This document shows positions 33,114-40,459 of a DNA stretch of 41,352 nt, one piece after another. How positions within the stretch are numbered: the first letter of the stretch is position 1; each line of letters begins with the position of its first letter. The translations under genes were made by a program, and so were the position numbers. Origin of the DNA: an uncultured Megasphaera sp. (lineage in GTDB: Bacteria; Bacillota; Negativicutes; Veillonellales; Megasphaeraceae); the NCBI RefSeq assembly GCF_900539295.1, contig NZ_UQBH01000019.1:1-41352 (forward strand), written 5' to 3'. The notes below the pieces were generated by a model. It did not search any database, had not been told where the DNA came from, and saw nothing but the letters and a program-made list of their open reading frames with translations.

Positions 33114-34586
33114 CTATCTGTTCTCTTCCTTTATCTGTCTGATGATGTATGTATTATTGAGCCAGAAGCATTGTTTGACATAGCGCGTATCGTCAGGCCA
33201 GCACTCCTTCGTCTTCTCATCCATCAGCAGATGTGTCCCAACCGGTAATGGTTTGGTATCATTCCGGTCCTGTCCATGAGGCCGGACATGTGATACAGTG
33301 TGGTCCTTCTTCTTGGGGAGGTTATTATGGAGATTGCCCTTGGCATCGACATGTATCTCCAGCCTACCGTCCTTGATGATATCGTGCATTTCCTGCCATA
33401 CAGCCCGGACATCGCCTTCTAGATCTTCTTCAGGAATATTCCAGAACTGGCAGCCTGACAGATGTAATTGCCCTTCTGCATCTTTCTTGTAGATGACGAA
33501 GAAGAAGCGCGTTTCCCGAAGGTAATTGCCAAAAGTACAATCGTCCCACGTTTCATGGGCCAACTGTTGGTAATCAATGGCTGGGAAAGACATGCTCTGT
33601 TGGATGGAACCGGTCTTCTCGATACGGATGGCCTTGACTACGATACCGGCCTTCTCGAATTCTTCAGCTTGGTTCCCTTTGACGCCCAACATACGGAATG
33701 CAAGCATTGATCCCAGATTCTTCGGATTCTTGCTGATACCGAAAATCCAGCAGAGTTCATCAACGCTTTTACCGCGGTACGCAGAAATTTTCTTGACGAC
33801 ATACGCTTCAAAATCGTCGACTTCACCATGGACGATAGGTTCATACGTCGCTAAGCCCGGCACGAAGTACTTATTCAGAATATAGGTCATATAAGAGTTC
33901 TTAAAGGAAAAAGCCCGCGGCTTCGCTTCGATATCGCTGTAAGGCTGCCGCCGTCGTTTCGACGAATCGGAGCTCTTCGTAGCAGCACCGAGATATAGCG
34001 TATCGCCTTCTGATAATTCATGTGCTTTCCCGGCCCGCACCTTGGCGACGATTTTATTGTAATCGGCTTCCATGATTTTCCGGTCCTCTTCAGGCGGAGT
34101 GAAGAGCTTTACGAAATCGATATGGAAGTCAAGGTTTGATTTCTCTTGTTCGTAAAGATACCACACCAAAAGAATCAGCTGAGCCTTCTTCCAAACATGA
34201 CTCTGCTGGAAGGACGACTCATTGACCAAGTTGAAATAATCAATCATCGTAATGATTAACCGTTCCTTGGCCCGCAGCTCTTTCTTCCTGCCGATTTCCT
34301 TATAAGGCGTGACTTTTAGCTCTACACCGGAGTCCGGGAAATCCGGTTCTGAATCGCTGTTGCTCTTATATTTGAAATAGCATTCCTCGACGAGGTTCCC
34401 CATACCGCCTTTATATTTCTTCTTCGCATGGGATTCCAGATATTCCTTGTTCGCCGTCTTTTCCTTCAACAAGTCCGAGGAGGATATCTCGTTCTCTTCC
34501 CATATTTCCCGGAAAGTTTTGCCGACCATCTTTTCCGCATATCGTTCAATGGATGTCGGATCCGCTTTATTATAAAAATCAGACAT
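33114..34586 (-). CDS. Sau3AI-family type II restriction endonuclease (GATC)
   Basis: 490 residues, close to Sau3AI (489). The N-terminal MutH-like half has EPDFPDSGVELKVTP with Asp82, Glu89 and Lys91 as the likely catalytic set, then KELRAKERLIITMIDY. The linker GKAHELSEGDTLYLGAATK and RQPYSDIEAKPRAFSFKNSY are signatures of the Sau3AI family, whose C-terminal domain is a MutH-like regulatory repeat. Such enzymes cut before GATC unless the cytosine is methylated. The facing methyltransferase has the matching type. First gene of the five-gene operon, with AAGGAGAAG before ATG. Confidence 0.92.
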   Translation of the reverse strand: MSDFYNKADPTSIERYAEKMVGKTFREIWEENEISSSDLLKEKTANKEYLESHAKKKYKGGMGNLVEECYFKYKSNSDSEPDFPDSGVELKVTPYKEIGRKKELRAKERLIITMIDYFNLVNESSFQQSHVWKKAQLILLVWYLYEQEKSNLDFHIDFVKLFTPPEEDRKIMEADYNKIVAKVRAGKAHELSEGDTLYLGAATKSSDSSKRRRQPYSDIEAKPRAFSFKNSYMTYILNKYFVPGLATYEPIVHGEVDDFEAYVVKKISAYRGKSVDELCWIFGISKNPKNLGSMLAFRMLGVKGNQAEEFEKAGIVVKAIRIEKTGSIQQSMSFPAIDYQQLAHETWDDCTFGNYLRETRFFFVIYKKDAEGQLHLSGCQFWNIPEEDLEGDVRAVWQEMHDIIKDGRLEIHVDAKGNLHNNLPKKKDHTVSHVRPHGQDRNDTKPLPVGTHLLMDEKTKECWPDDTRYVKQCFWLNNTYIIRQIKEENR

Positions 34587-34627
34587 AATTCTCTTCTCCT
34601 TTATAAATTCCAGAAAGGTCTATGATG

Positions 34628-34662
34628 TTACAAATTCGACACAAAAAGGAAAAAATCCTGCT
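34628..34662 (-). promoter_or_regulatory. Bipartite motif AGCAGGA-N14-TGTCGAA, copy 2
   Basis: Lies 42 bases upstream of the Sau3AI-type gene and hence heads the restriction/DISARM operon. Half-sites and spacing match the copies at 21502 and 36411. Copies 1 and 2 also flank the whole defence island. Confidence 0.55.
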
Positions 34663-34697
34663 TTTAGTTTATCATAACAATCGATGATTCCTTGTAA

Positions 34698-34832
34698 AAT
34701 GAAGGCTTGAATTTTGTCATCGATAAGAAGACGAAAAAGATTGTCCTGATTATGTACCAAGCCAACCGTCACGGAAATGGAACGGCCATGTCTTACGTCA
34801 AACGCTATAACTTACTTCCTGAAAGAAATTAA
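34698..34832 (+). pseudogene. C-terminal gene remnant at the island border
   Basis: Forty-four codons in core-like codon usage reading IDKKTKKIVLIMYQANRHGN and ending YNLLPERN-TAA, with a perfect terminator nine bases later. A stop lies just before it, so the front of the gene is missing. Family not recognised. It probably marks the right edge of inserted DNA. Confidence 0.45.
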
Positions 34833-34840
34833 ATGCAATT

Positions 34841-34877
34841 GGCCACATCGCACCTGATAGCGATGTGGCCGTTTTTT
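34841..34877 (+). terminator. Rho-independent terminator
   Basis: Perfect 10-bp stem GGCCACATCG/CGATGTGGCC and a GTTTTTTG tail, serving the gene remnant. Confidence 0.88.
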
Positions 34878-34890
34878 GTATATCCCCTAT

Positions 34891-35691
34891 CTATTTTCCC
34901 CTAACCGGCGGATATACTTTTTCAAAATCCGTAAGGATTTTCAATAATCTTTCATCTAAAAACATCAGGGTATGTTTCCTCAGTTTTTCAGGAATGCCGT
35001 AGTAGGCTTCGGCGACGCTGCCGCAGATGGCGGCTATGGTGTCGCTGTCGCCGCCGATGGAGATGGCGTTACGGATAGCATCTTCAAATCCCGTCGATTC
35101 AAAAAAGGCCATCAGGGCTTGGGGTACGCTCCCTTGGCAGGTCACATCAAAGTGGTATGTCGGCCGAATGGCGTCCAAGGTGAAATTCATGGGATAGTAA
35201 TCTCGATCGATGGCGTCTCGGATTTCCTGTAAGCTAGAGCCGGTTCTGGCCATATAGACAGCTCCAGCTGTTGCTTCGGCCCCTTTCAATCCTTCGGGAT
35301 GGTCATGGGTAACTTCGGTTATTTTCCGGGAGAGTAATTTTACTTCGTCCAAACTGTTTGCCACAAATCCGGCGGCACTGACACGCATGGCAGAGCCATT
35401 CCCAAAGCTGTGATACGGTTTGGGATCCATGGTAAATATCCAGCGCTTAAAGTTCCCTCCGTACCCGCAGTGCGGATATTTCCGGCCCAGGCTCTGCATA
35501 TTGTCCACGGCAAGTTCGCCGAGATCACTGTAATCGGTCTTACTTTCCAGAATCGCCTTGGCCAAGGCCAGACTCATGATGGTGTCATCGGTGGGCCTGC
35601 ACTTATGGTGAAATAATTCAAATTCTTTGGTCTTGATATTGTGCCCTTCAAAACGTGAGCCGACAATATCTCCTACGATTGCGCCTAACAT
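34891..35691 (-). CDS. ADP-ribosylglycohydrolase family protein
   Basis: 266 residues. The family's metal-binding sets are clear: the N-terminal GAIVGDIVGSRFEG, CRPTDDTIMSLALA (the TDDT magnesium site) and the C-terminal SIGGDSDTIAAICGSVAEAYYG (GGDSDT). DraG/ARH-type enzymes remove ADP-ribose from proteins or nucleic acids. Start at 35691 behind GAGGTGG. The gene is alone between the defence operon and an ArsC-like gene. It may be a core gene, or it may counter ADP-ribosylating toxins; the sequence does not decide. Confidence 0.92.
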   Translation of the reverse strand: MLGAIVGDIVGSRFEGHNIKTKEFELFHHKCRPTDDTIMSLALAKAILESKTDYSDLGELAVDNMQSLGRKYPHCGYGGNFKRWIFTMDPKPYHSFGNGSAMRVSAAGFVANSLDEVKLLSRKITEVTHDHPEGLKGAEATAGAVYMARTGSSLQEIRDAIDRDYYPMNFTLDAIRPTYHFDVTCQGSVPQALMAFFESTGFEDAIRNAISIGGDSDTIAAICGSVAEAYYGIPEKLRKHTLMFLDERLLKILTDFEKVYPPVRGK

Positions 35692-35999
35692 GGAACCACC
35701 TCGCAAAAATACTTATGCCTCTACAAAAATCATTCAAATAAAACACACGGTCAGCGCGATTGAAACTCCGCATCTATTGCGCCAGCCCTTGTCACGACTA
35801 CTTCCGCCAGTCCATTCATTCAAACAACAGCTATACTTTCAGCACTTGCCTTGCCTCTTAATCGACGATGTTCATTGCCGTGCCGCCCGGCAGAATTTCA
35901 TGAACCCATCATTTCAATCCCCATCCCGCAAAGACTTAATAGGATTGACGTTCCTTCTCTCTGGATTCGGACCTACAGCCTGGCAATTTTGAGACATGA
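35692..35999. other. Intergenic region, nothing recognised
   Basis: About 308 bases with no convincing gene, hairpin or promoter on either strand. Two short GATTGAAA stretches recall CRISPR repeat ends but are not repeated at regular spacing. Confidence 0.5.
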
Positions 36000-36000
36000 G

Positions 36001-36031
36001 AAAATGAGCCTCGCAGACGGAGGCTCATTTT
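36001..36031. terminator. Bidirectional terminator
   Basis: Perfect 12-bp stem AAAATGAGCCTC/GAGGCTCATTTT just past the ArsC-like stop. Confidence 0.88.
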
Positions 36032-36034
36032 ATA

Positions 36035-36391
36035 TTACAAATTATCCTGCCATTCGGCTTCTTTGAATCCTACGAGAACCTTGTTTTTACCGACAAGCAA
36101 GGGCCGCTTGACCAACATGCCGTCTGTGGCAAGAAGGGCGTACTGCTCATCTTCACTCATGTCTGCCAATTTATCCTTGAGTCCCAATTCTCGATACTTG
36201 AGACCGCTCGTATTGAAGAAGCGTTTGAGAGGCAGACCGCTTTTTTCGTGCCACTCACGAAGCTCTGCTTCCGTCGGGTTATCCCCCTTGATGTCACGAA
36301 CCGTTACGGCCACATCATTGGCTGCCAGCCATTTTTCGGCTTTCTTGCAAGTAGAACAACGAGAGTAGCATACAAATGTCAATTCACTCAT
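36035..36391 (-). CDS. ArsC/Spx-family protein with CxxC
   Basis: 118 residues. VCYSRCSTCKKAEKWLAANDV has a CxxC at the start of the thioredoxin-like fold, as in Spx, MgsR and YffB-type ArsC relatives. MLVKRPLLVGKNKVLVGFKEAEW holds the KRP motif and the typical C-terminal Gly-Phe. It could be a redox-sensing RNA polymerase regulator (Spx-like) or a glutathione/thiol-dependent reductase; the sequence alone does not separate these. Preceded by GTGAGGTG and the third copy of the bipartite motif. Confidence 0.87.
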   Translation of the reverse strand: MSELTFVCYSRCSTCKKAEKWLAANDVAVTVRDIKGDNPTEAELREWHEKSGLPLKRFFNTSGLKYRELGLKDKLADMSEDEQYALLATDGMLVKRPLLVGKNKVLVGFKEAEWQDNL

Positions 36392-36410
36392 AGAGTATCA
36401 CCTCACATAC

Positions 36411-36445
36411 TTAATAAGTTCGACAATCCTTCCTAAATTCCTGCT
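36411..36445 (-). promoter_or_regulatory. Bipartite motif AGCAGGA-N13-TGTCGAA, copy 3
   Basis: AGCAGGA, 13 bases, TGTCGAA on the minus strand, followed by an ACTTATTAAG stretch and the ArsC/Spx-like start 28 bases later. Confidence 0.5.
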
Positions 36446-36534
36446 CCTTGTCGGAAAGAAGCCTTCGATAATGAGCGAAGTGCTTCATTACAGTGCCGTC
36501 CAATATAATTCGACGCTTACGGCTCCATGGCCCG

Positions 36535-37128
36535 TCATTGATTCCAACCAGCCCTTTTAATGGCCTGTCGATATCGCGCTTCTTCCTCCAAGAGTTCGCT
36601 GTATTCGGTCACTTTATTATAGAAGGTCGCTTTTTTCATTCCCGACCACGCCATGAAGGCTTTGGAAGAAAGCTTCCCGCCTTTCCAATCATCGTATTTT
36701 TCATCCCAGCCTTCGGGGAAATCGATGCTGGGCCGTCCGGCATTTCGCGAACGGAATACCAAGGGATGGTCCGTTTTCAGTGTTTTTTCAAGCATCTCAA
36801 GGATAGTCCCGACAATGGTTTGATTCAATTCCAATCCGTGTTCATAGGTCATTTTCAGATCACAAGAAACGAGGCAGATGCCCTTCTCCATGATGTTCCG
36901 AAGCCGTTTGATACTGTCTTCGGCAACCTGCCCCAAATCATCGATGGCTTCGACAACAAGGATATCATGAGCATGGCCCCTTTCGATGACCTTATCGAGT
37001 TCTTCGTGTTTCCGGTCATGTTCCGTTACGACGAAGACTTCATCGTCAGGCCGAACGATATCGGCTGCCGCATCCCGGACAGCCTTGCCGTCTTCAGTGA
37101 ATTTTTTGTATAAATACAGCCGCCGCAT
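36535..37128 (-). CDS. Serine-recombinase-like protein lacking catalytic residues
   Basis: 197 residues with the resolvase layout. The N-terminal fold ends HDILVVEAIDDLGQVAEDSIKRL, where active enzymes have D-R-L-G-R; here it is D-D-L-G-Q (residues 63-67). The YxRVS-type catalytic serine segment at the N-terminus reads YLYKKFTED, with no serine. The C-terminal helix-turn-helix is intact: GRPSIDFPEGWDEKYDDWK then SSKAFMAWSGMKKATFYNKV. The protein should still bind DNA but not cut it, so a regulator or DNA-targeting subunit is likely. Start ATG 37128 follows GAGG; a GTG at 37137 is the alternative. It begins 15 bases after the PLD-AAA+ gene. Confidence 0.8.
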   Translation of the reverse strand: MRRLYLYKKFTEDGKAVRDAAADIVRPDDEVFVVTEHDRKHEELDKVIERGHAHDILVVEAIDDLGQVAEDSIKRLRNIMEKGICLVSCDLKMTYEHGLELNQTIVGTILEMLEKTLKTDHPLVFRSRNAGRPSIDFPEGWDEKYDDWKGGKLSSKAFMAWSGMKKATFYNKVTEYSELLEEEARYRQAIKRAGWNQ

Positions 37129-37143
37129 GACCCTCACCTCGAT

Positions 37144-39258
37144 TCATTTCTTAAAAAATTTCCGGTACCACGAGTCCTTAAATCGGATGCCCAGCCTTTT
37201 TTCCAATTCGTCTCGATGAAAGACGATCATCCAGCCCGTCTTGGTCCACATGGGGGCTTCTTTCATCACTTCGACAGGCATGACCGCAGCCCAAGATTGA
37301 AGGCGGCGCATACTGGCTTTATCGGAGCCCGTTTCAATCGTAACCGTGTTTTGATCGATTTCAAAGGCCTTTTTATTCGAAGCATACATCTCTCTGATTT
37401 CCCGGAATGCGTCGGCTGTGATATACGATGCATTTTCAGCAAAATCATCCCGCCAAGTCAGTTTCCTGAAGTAATCCGGTTTTTCAAAACCAAAATCACT
37501 TATGATTTCCATTAATGTTTCTGAAGAAAGGGGCATAATATCCGGATACCAATCATCGGGAAGACTTTCCCCTTCGTTCGTCTGCATCCGATCGATGGCA
37601 TCCCAAACTTTGGGCATCATCCGCCGGACATATTCGCGATACAATCCGTTTCCCAGCCTTGAAATCAGGCTGTTTCCGGCAGAAAGCCAGGCCGTCTGGT
37701 CGGCATCAGAGGGAATCGTCCCTTCGGGATCGAGAAAAATCATTCGTTTGCGAAGCTGCATATCCGGATCGGTCACATCGTTGGAAGCGAAAATGAGCAG
37801 CGGTACCGTATCATTTTGCAGGACTTCACAGATTTGTTCCGTAGTCTTGATGGCCTTTTTCATGTGTGCCAAGTAAGCATTATCGATTTCATCGATAAAA
37901 AGTGGTACTCCTTTTCCTTCTACCTGCAAGGCGACGGCGGTCTTACTGGGGCATTCTTTAGCCGCCAGGACTCGCAGATTTTTCTTTCCTGTCATTAATT
38001 TCAAGATGGCTTTGACGAAAAAGGACTTTCCCGTGCTGGAATGGCTGGATGAAATCAAAAGATACAAGGGCAGACTGGTCGTCCCCTTGTTTATCAGCCG
38101 GGCTTCACAGCGGAGACGGGCAAAAAAGGGCGAGGCGAACATGGCATTGAGGAGCTTATAATAAATGTCCTTTTGCTTTTCCGGAGCCGTTCCGACGAAG
38201 GAATTATACTTTTCAAAGATGGACAAGAGATCCTCGATTTCGCCCTTTACTTCGTCTTCCGGTGGATTCAGATCCATCGTTTCCCCGGAAAGGTTCATGG
38301 AAGCCTGATTATAGTCAAAGGTAATGTAAGGGTATTTTTCGACGATTTGTTTGATATCCGTTTTGCGTATGGCCGCTTTCTGGGCATTCACAGCTATCTT
38401 TTCGACGATTTTGGGATTGATCTTAATGACGCCGTCTTTCGTCGTCCGGATGCCCGTATCCTTTAACAGCTCCATGTATTTTTCTTTGGCCTGATCTCCC
38501 CTCATGACATACTGATAATTGGTGATCACAGCCTGTTCGTCTTCAGCAGGCGTTTGCAGGATGACGGCCTTATTCGTTTCCACCACTTTCTTTAATACCG
38601 CATTGGCATCTTTGGGATGATCGGCTGCCTCAGATGCAACTACCTTATAGGGGATGTCCGCCGACATCTTCCAAGCCGTAAGGAATTCTTGAAAGTAAGC
38701 ATCATAGGCATTGGGTTCATCATAAAAGGCGACGTTCTCCATTTGATCGGCAGACCATGCCCTTCGGGTCATATTGGCCGACGCCGTGATGACCCGGGTC
38801 CTGCCGTCGTCGCTGCGAAGGAGGTATAATTTCCGGTGGTCCAAGATGTTGACGGAGCTATGGATGACTAAGTCGCCGTCTAACATTTTTTGGACTAAAT
38901 CCCCGTATTTTCGGATCTCCTGCGCGGCCATGTCTGCTCCTGCTAGAATTTCCGCTACTTTGGACGCCGTCCTCGCGTCTTTTCGTACCATGAAATCGGC
39001 ACCGAGAAGGATTTCTCCATATTTGAATTTTTCCATCAACCAGTGGATCATGGCCACGTCATAAGAAAAAGTGATGACCCGGATTTCATCGAACCCATTG
39101 AATAAATCATGGACCGACATATTTTCAACACTGACCAAACGATTCTTATAGCAGCGCAGCAACGCCGGCTTTTTCTCGTCACGATGTTCAGTTTCAAACA
39201 AGGACAGCTGCGGTTCTTCGAATTCCAGTTCGAATTCTCGATCCTTATCTTCCGCCAT
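37144..39258 (-). CDS. PLD-like nuclease fused to an AAA+ ATPase
   Basis: 704 residues. The N-terminal phospholipase D-like domain (about 55-200) has VITFSYDVAM, HRKLYLL (His141, Lys143) and VITASANMTRRAW in place of GSxN, giving one HKD-like half-site as in dimeric PLD nucleases. A linker (about 210-370) precedes an AAA+ module: Walker A HSSTGKS (about 406-412), Walker B LFIDEID (about 453-459), a sensor-like FASND and an arginine in QLRKRMIFLDPEG. The C-terminal 170 residues are not recognised. Start at 39258 behind AGGGAG. It leads a two-gene operon with the inactive-recombinase-like gene, under a palindromic operator. A defence or mobile-element role is inferred, not shown. Confidence 0.82.
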   Translation of the reverse strand: MAEDKDREFELEFEEPQLSLFETEHRDEKKPALLRCYKNRLVSVENMSVHDLFNGFDEIRVITFSYDVAMIHWLMEKFKYGEILLGADFMVRKDARTASKVAEILAGADMAAQEIRKYGDLVQKMLDGDLVIHSSVNILDHRKLYLLRSDDGRTRVITASANMTRRAWSADQMENVAFYDEPNAYDAYFQEFLTAWKMSADIPYKVVASEAADHPKDANAVLKKVVETNKAVILQTPAEDEQAVITNYQYVMRGDQAKEKYMELLKDTGIRTTKDGVIKINPKIVEKIAVNAQKAAIRKTDIKQIVEKYPYITFDYNQASMNLSGETMDLNPPEDEVKGEIEDLLSIFEKYNSFVGTAPEKQKDIYYKLLNAMFASPFFARLRCEARLINKGTTSLPLYLLISSSHSSTGKSFFVKAILKLMTGKKNLRVLAAKECPSKTAVALQVEGKGVPLFIDEIDNAYLAHMKKAIKTTEQICEVLQNDTVPLLIFASNDVTDPDMQLRKRMIFLDPEGTIPSDADQTAWLSAGNSLISRLGNGLYREYVRRMMPKVWDAIDRMQTNEGESLPDDWYPDIMPLSSETLMEIISDFGFEKPDYFRKLTWRDDFAENASYITADAFREIREMYASNKKAFEIDQNTVTIETGSDKASMRRLQSWAAVMPVEVMKEAPMWTKTGWMIVFHRDELEKRLGIRFKDSWYRKFFKK

Positions 39259-39310
39259 AACAGGTACTCCCTTCTGAATTTAACTTGATTTCCCAAAACT
39301 TTTTGAGTAA

Positions 39311-39339
39311 AGTATATCATTTGTCTAAAAAATAATCAA
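39311..39339 (-). promoter_or_regulatory. Promoter of the PLD-AAA+ operon
   Basis: TTGATT and TATACT with a 17-bp spacer on the minus strand, 53 bases before the ATG. Confidence 0.7.
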
Positions 39340-39352
39340 TTATTTTTAGACA
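39322..39352. promoter_or_regulatory. res-like palindromic operator over the -35
   Basis: A 31-base palindrome with outer TGTCTAAAAA/TTTTTAGACA arms and an AT-rich centre, one inserted A. It covers the -35 of the operon. Resolvase half-sites follow TGTC-Y-x-x-TA-like patterns and have this overall length, so the operon's own recombinase-like protein is a candidate binder. Confidence 0.6.
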
Positions 39353-39383
39353 GTCATAAACCAGGCACACATCCGCACAAAAA

Positions 39384-39427
39384 ATCCCCCTACAGTCGAA
39401 TCCGAATCGATCTGACTACAGGGGGAT
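39384..39427 (-). terminator. Hairpin, probable terminator
   Basis: ATCCCCCT/AGGGGGAT arms with partly paired inner sequence, then TTTTTTG on the minus strand. No gene ends directly before it, so it may instead be the relic of a mobile element end. Confidence 0.5.
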
Positions 39428-39611
39428 CGTTTACCCTAAGGGCACGGTAACATCTACTGAAACATTTTTGTTTCACTATCAGCTATGGCAGATGGTAAGG
39501 AGCGAAAATTCATTCATTGTCCAATAAACCGCTCATTTTCTGAAAGACGGCGGAAGTCTTTGGTTGCGTTATAAAACGAAATAATGAAGATACTCTTGGT
39601 AATTTAAGATG

Positions 39612-39650
39612 AAAAAAAACACCGTCACAGTTTTCGGCTGAGGCGGTGTT
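39612..39650 (-). terminator. Terminator of the tandem paralogue operon
   Basis: Stem AACACCGCC/GACGGTGTT with TTTTTTTT following on the minus strand, 16 bases past the stop at 39666. Confidence 0.8.
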
Positions 39651-39665
39651 TCTCTATGATGACCT

Positions 39666-40445
39666 TCATTCCCGGTCCGTTTCCTCTTCGGGTAAGGCTG
39701 GTTCTTCTTCCCGACTAAAGAAGCCCGGGGCGTCTTCTGCGCGGTGGCGGATAGGAATCATGAAAATCCACAGGTTCTCATCTCCTTCGGCGAAGTGTTC
39801 CAGCTCGTCCTTAGCGACGTAGATGAGGTCCTCTGTGGACCATTCGGGATGGGGCAGGAGTTTTAAAAGGGCTTCCCGCAGCTCTTCCCGGGTCCAGTAG
39901 CTGACGTGATAGCCGTACTGGTCTTCCCTTTTCCGATATTCAGCTTTTTTGGTCAGGAAATCGAAGATGGCTTGGGGGATATTTTTTTTAATAGAGGCGA
40001 AGATGGCGTAGTCCCAGGGGAAATATTTCCGGAAGACGTCATTGGTCCAAATCCCTTCCAGGCGCATTTCCTCGGCGTAGTAGTAATAGCGGCTGTTCGG
40101 CGCCCATTGACTGAGGGCGTCATTCCAGAGGCTGTTGACCGGCACATAGGACGATTCAGCCTCGAAGGATAAGACCAGTTGTCCATCTCCGAGGCTTTGG
40201 TACGATTCTTCTGTAATCTTGCCTCGGATGGCCCCGCGCCAACCGTATTCACAGCCGGGATACAGGAGTTCTATGATGTTGTTAAGATGCTGTTCGTAAA
40301 ATTCCCGGTCGACGAAGCGCTTCGTGTCTTCATCGGCTTCGTCAAAGGACCGGAGGGAAAAGGCCTTCTGGAAGTGATTTCCGATATTCCGGATTTCCTC
40401 TTCCGGCCCTTCGAAACGGTATTGGGTGTAACAAATATTGGCCAT
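39666..40445 (-). CDS. Hypothetical protein, downstream member of a tandem paralogue pair
   Basis: 259 residues from ATG 40445 (AAGGAGA eight bases upstream; the longer open frame overlaps the previous gene and is not coding). The start MANICYTQYRFEGPEEEIRN and the segments LWNDALSQWAPNSRYYYYAEE and DYAIFASIKKNIPQ are shared with the upstream gene. The opening recalls Api92-like proteins, a weak resemblance only. No signal peptide or membrane segment. The C-terminal tail is acidic (EEEPALPEEETDRE). Function unknown. Confidence 0.75.
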   Translation of the reverse strand: MANICYTQYRFEGPEEEIRNIGNHFQKAFSLRSFDEADEDTKRFVDREFYEQHLNNIIELLYPGCEYGWRGAIRGKITEESYQSLGDGQLVLSFEAESSYVPVNSLWNDALSQWAPNSRYYYYAEEMRLEGIWTNDVFRKYFPWDYAIFASIKKNIPQAIFDFLTKKAEYRKREDQYGYHVSYWTREELREALLKLLPHPEWSTEDLIYVAKDELEHFAEGDENLWIFMIPIRHRAEDAPGFFSREEEPALPEEETDRE

Positions 40446-40459
40446 GATGTTGTCTCCTT

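Larger units (their letters stand above)
39259..39665. other. Regulatory intergenic region
   Basis: No gene. It contains the promoter/operator at 39311-39352, a C-rich hairpin at 39384-39427 and a terminator at 39612-39650. Between 39430 and 39610 nothing is recognised. Confidence 0.6.

Noticed and set aside
21502..34662. Direct repeats as attachment sites of the defence island
   Set aside because: The similarity at both borders is real, but a third copy with the same layout stands before an unrelated gene, so a shared upstream control element is the better reading.
35740..35945. GATTGAAAC and GATTGAAAT stretches resembling CRISPR repeat ends
   Set aside because: There are no repeated units of constant length and no cas genes.
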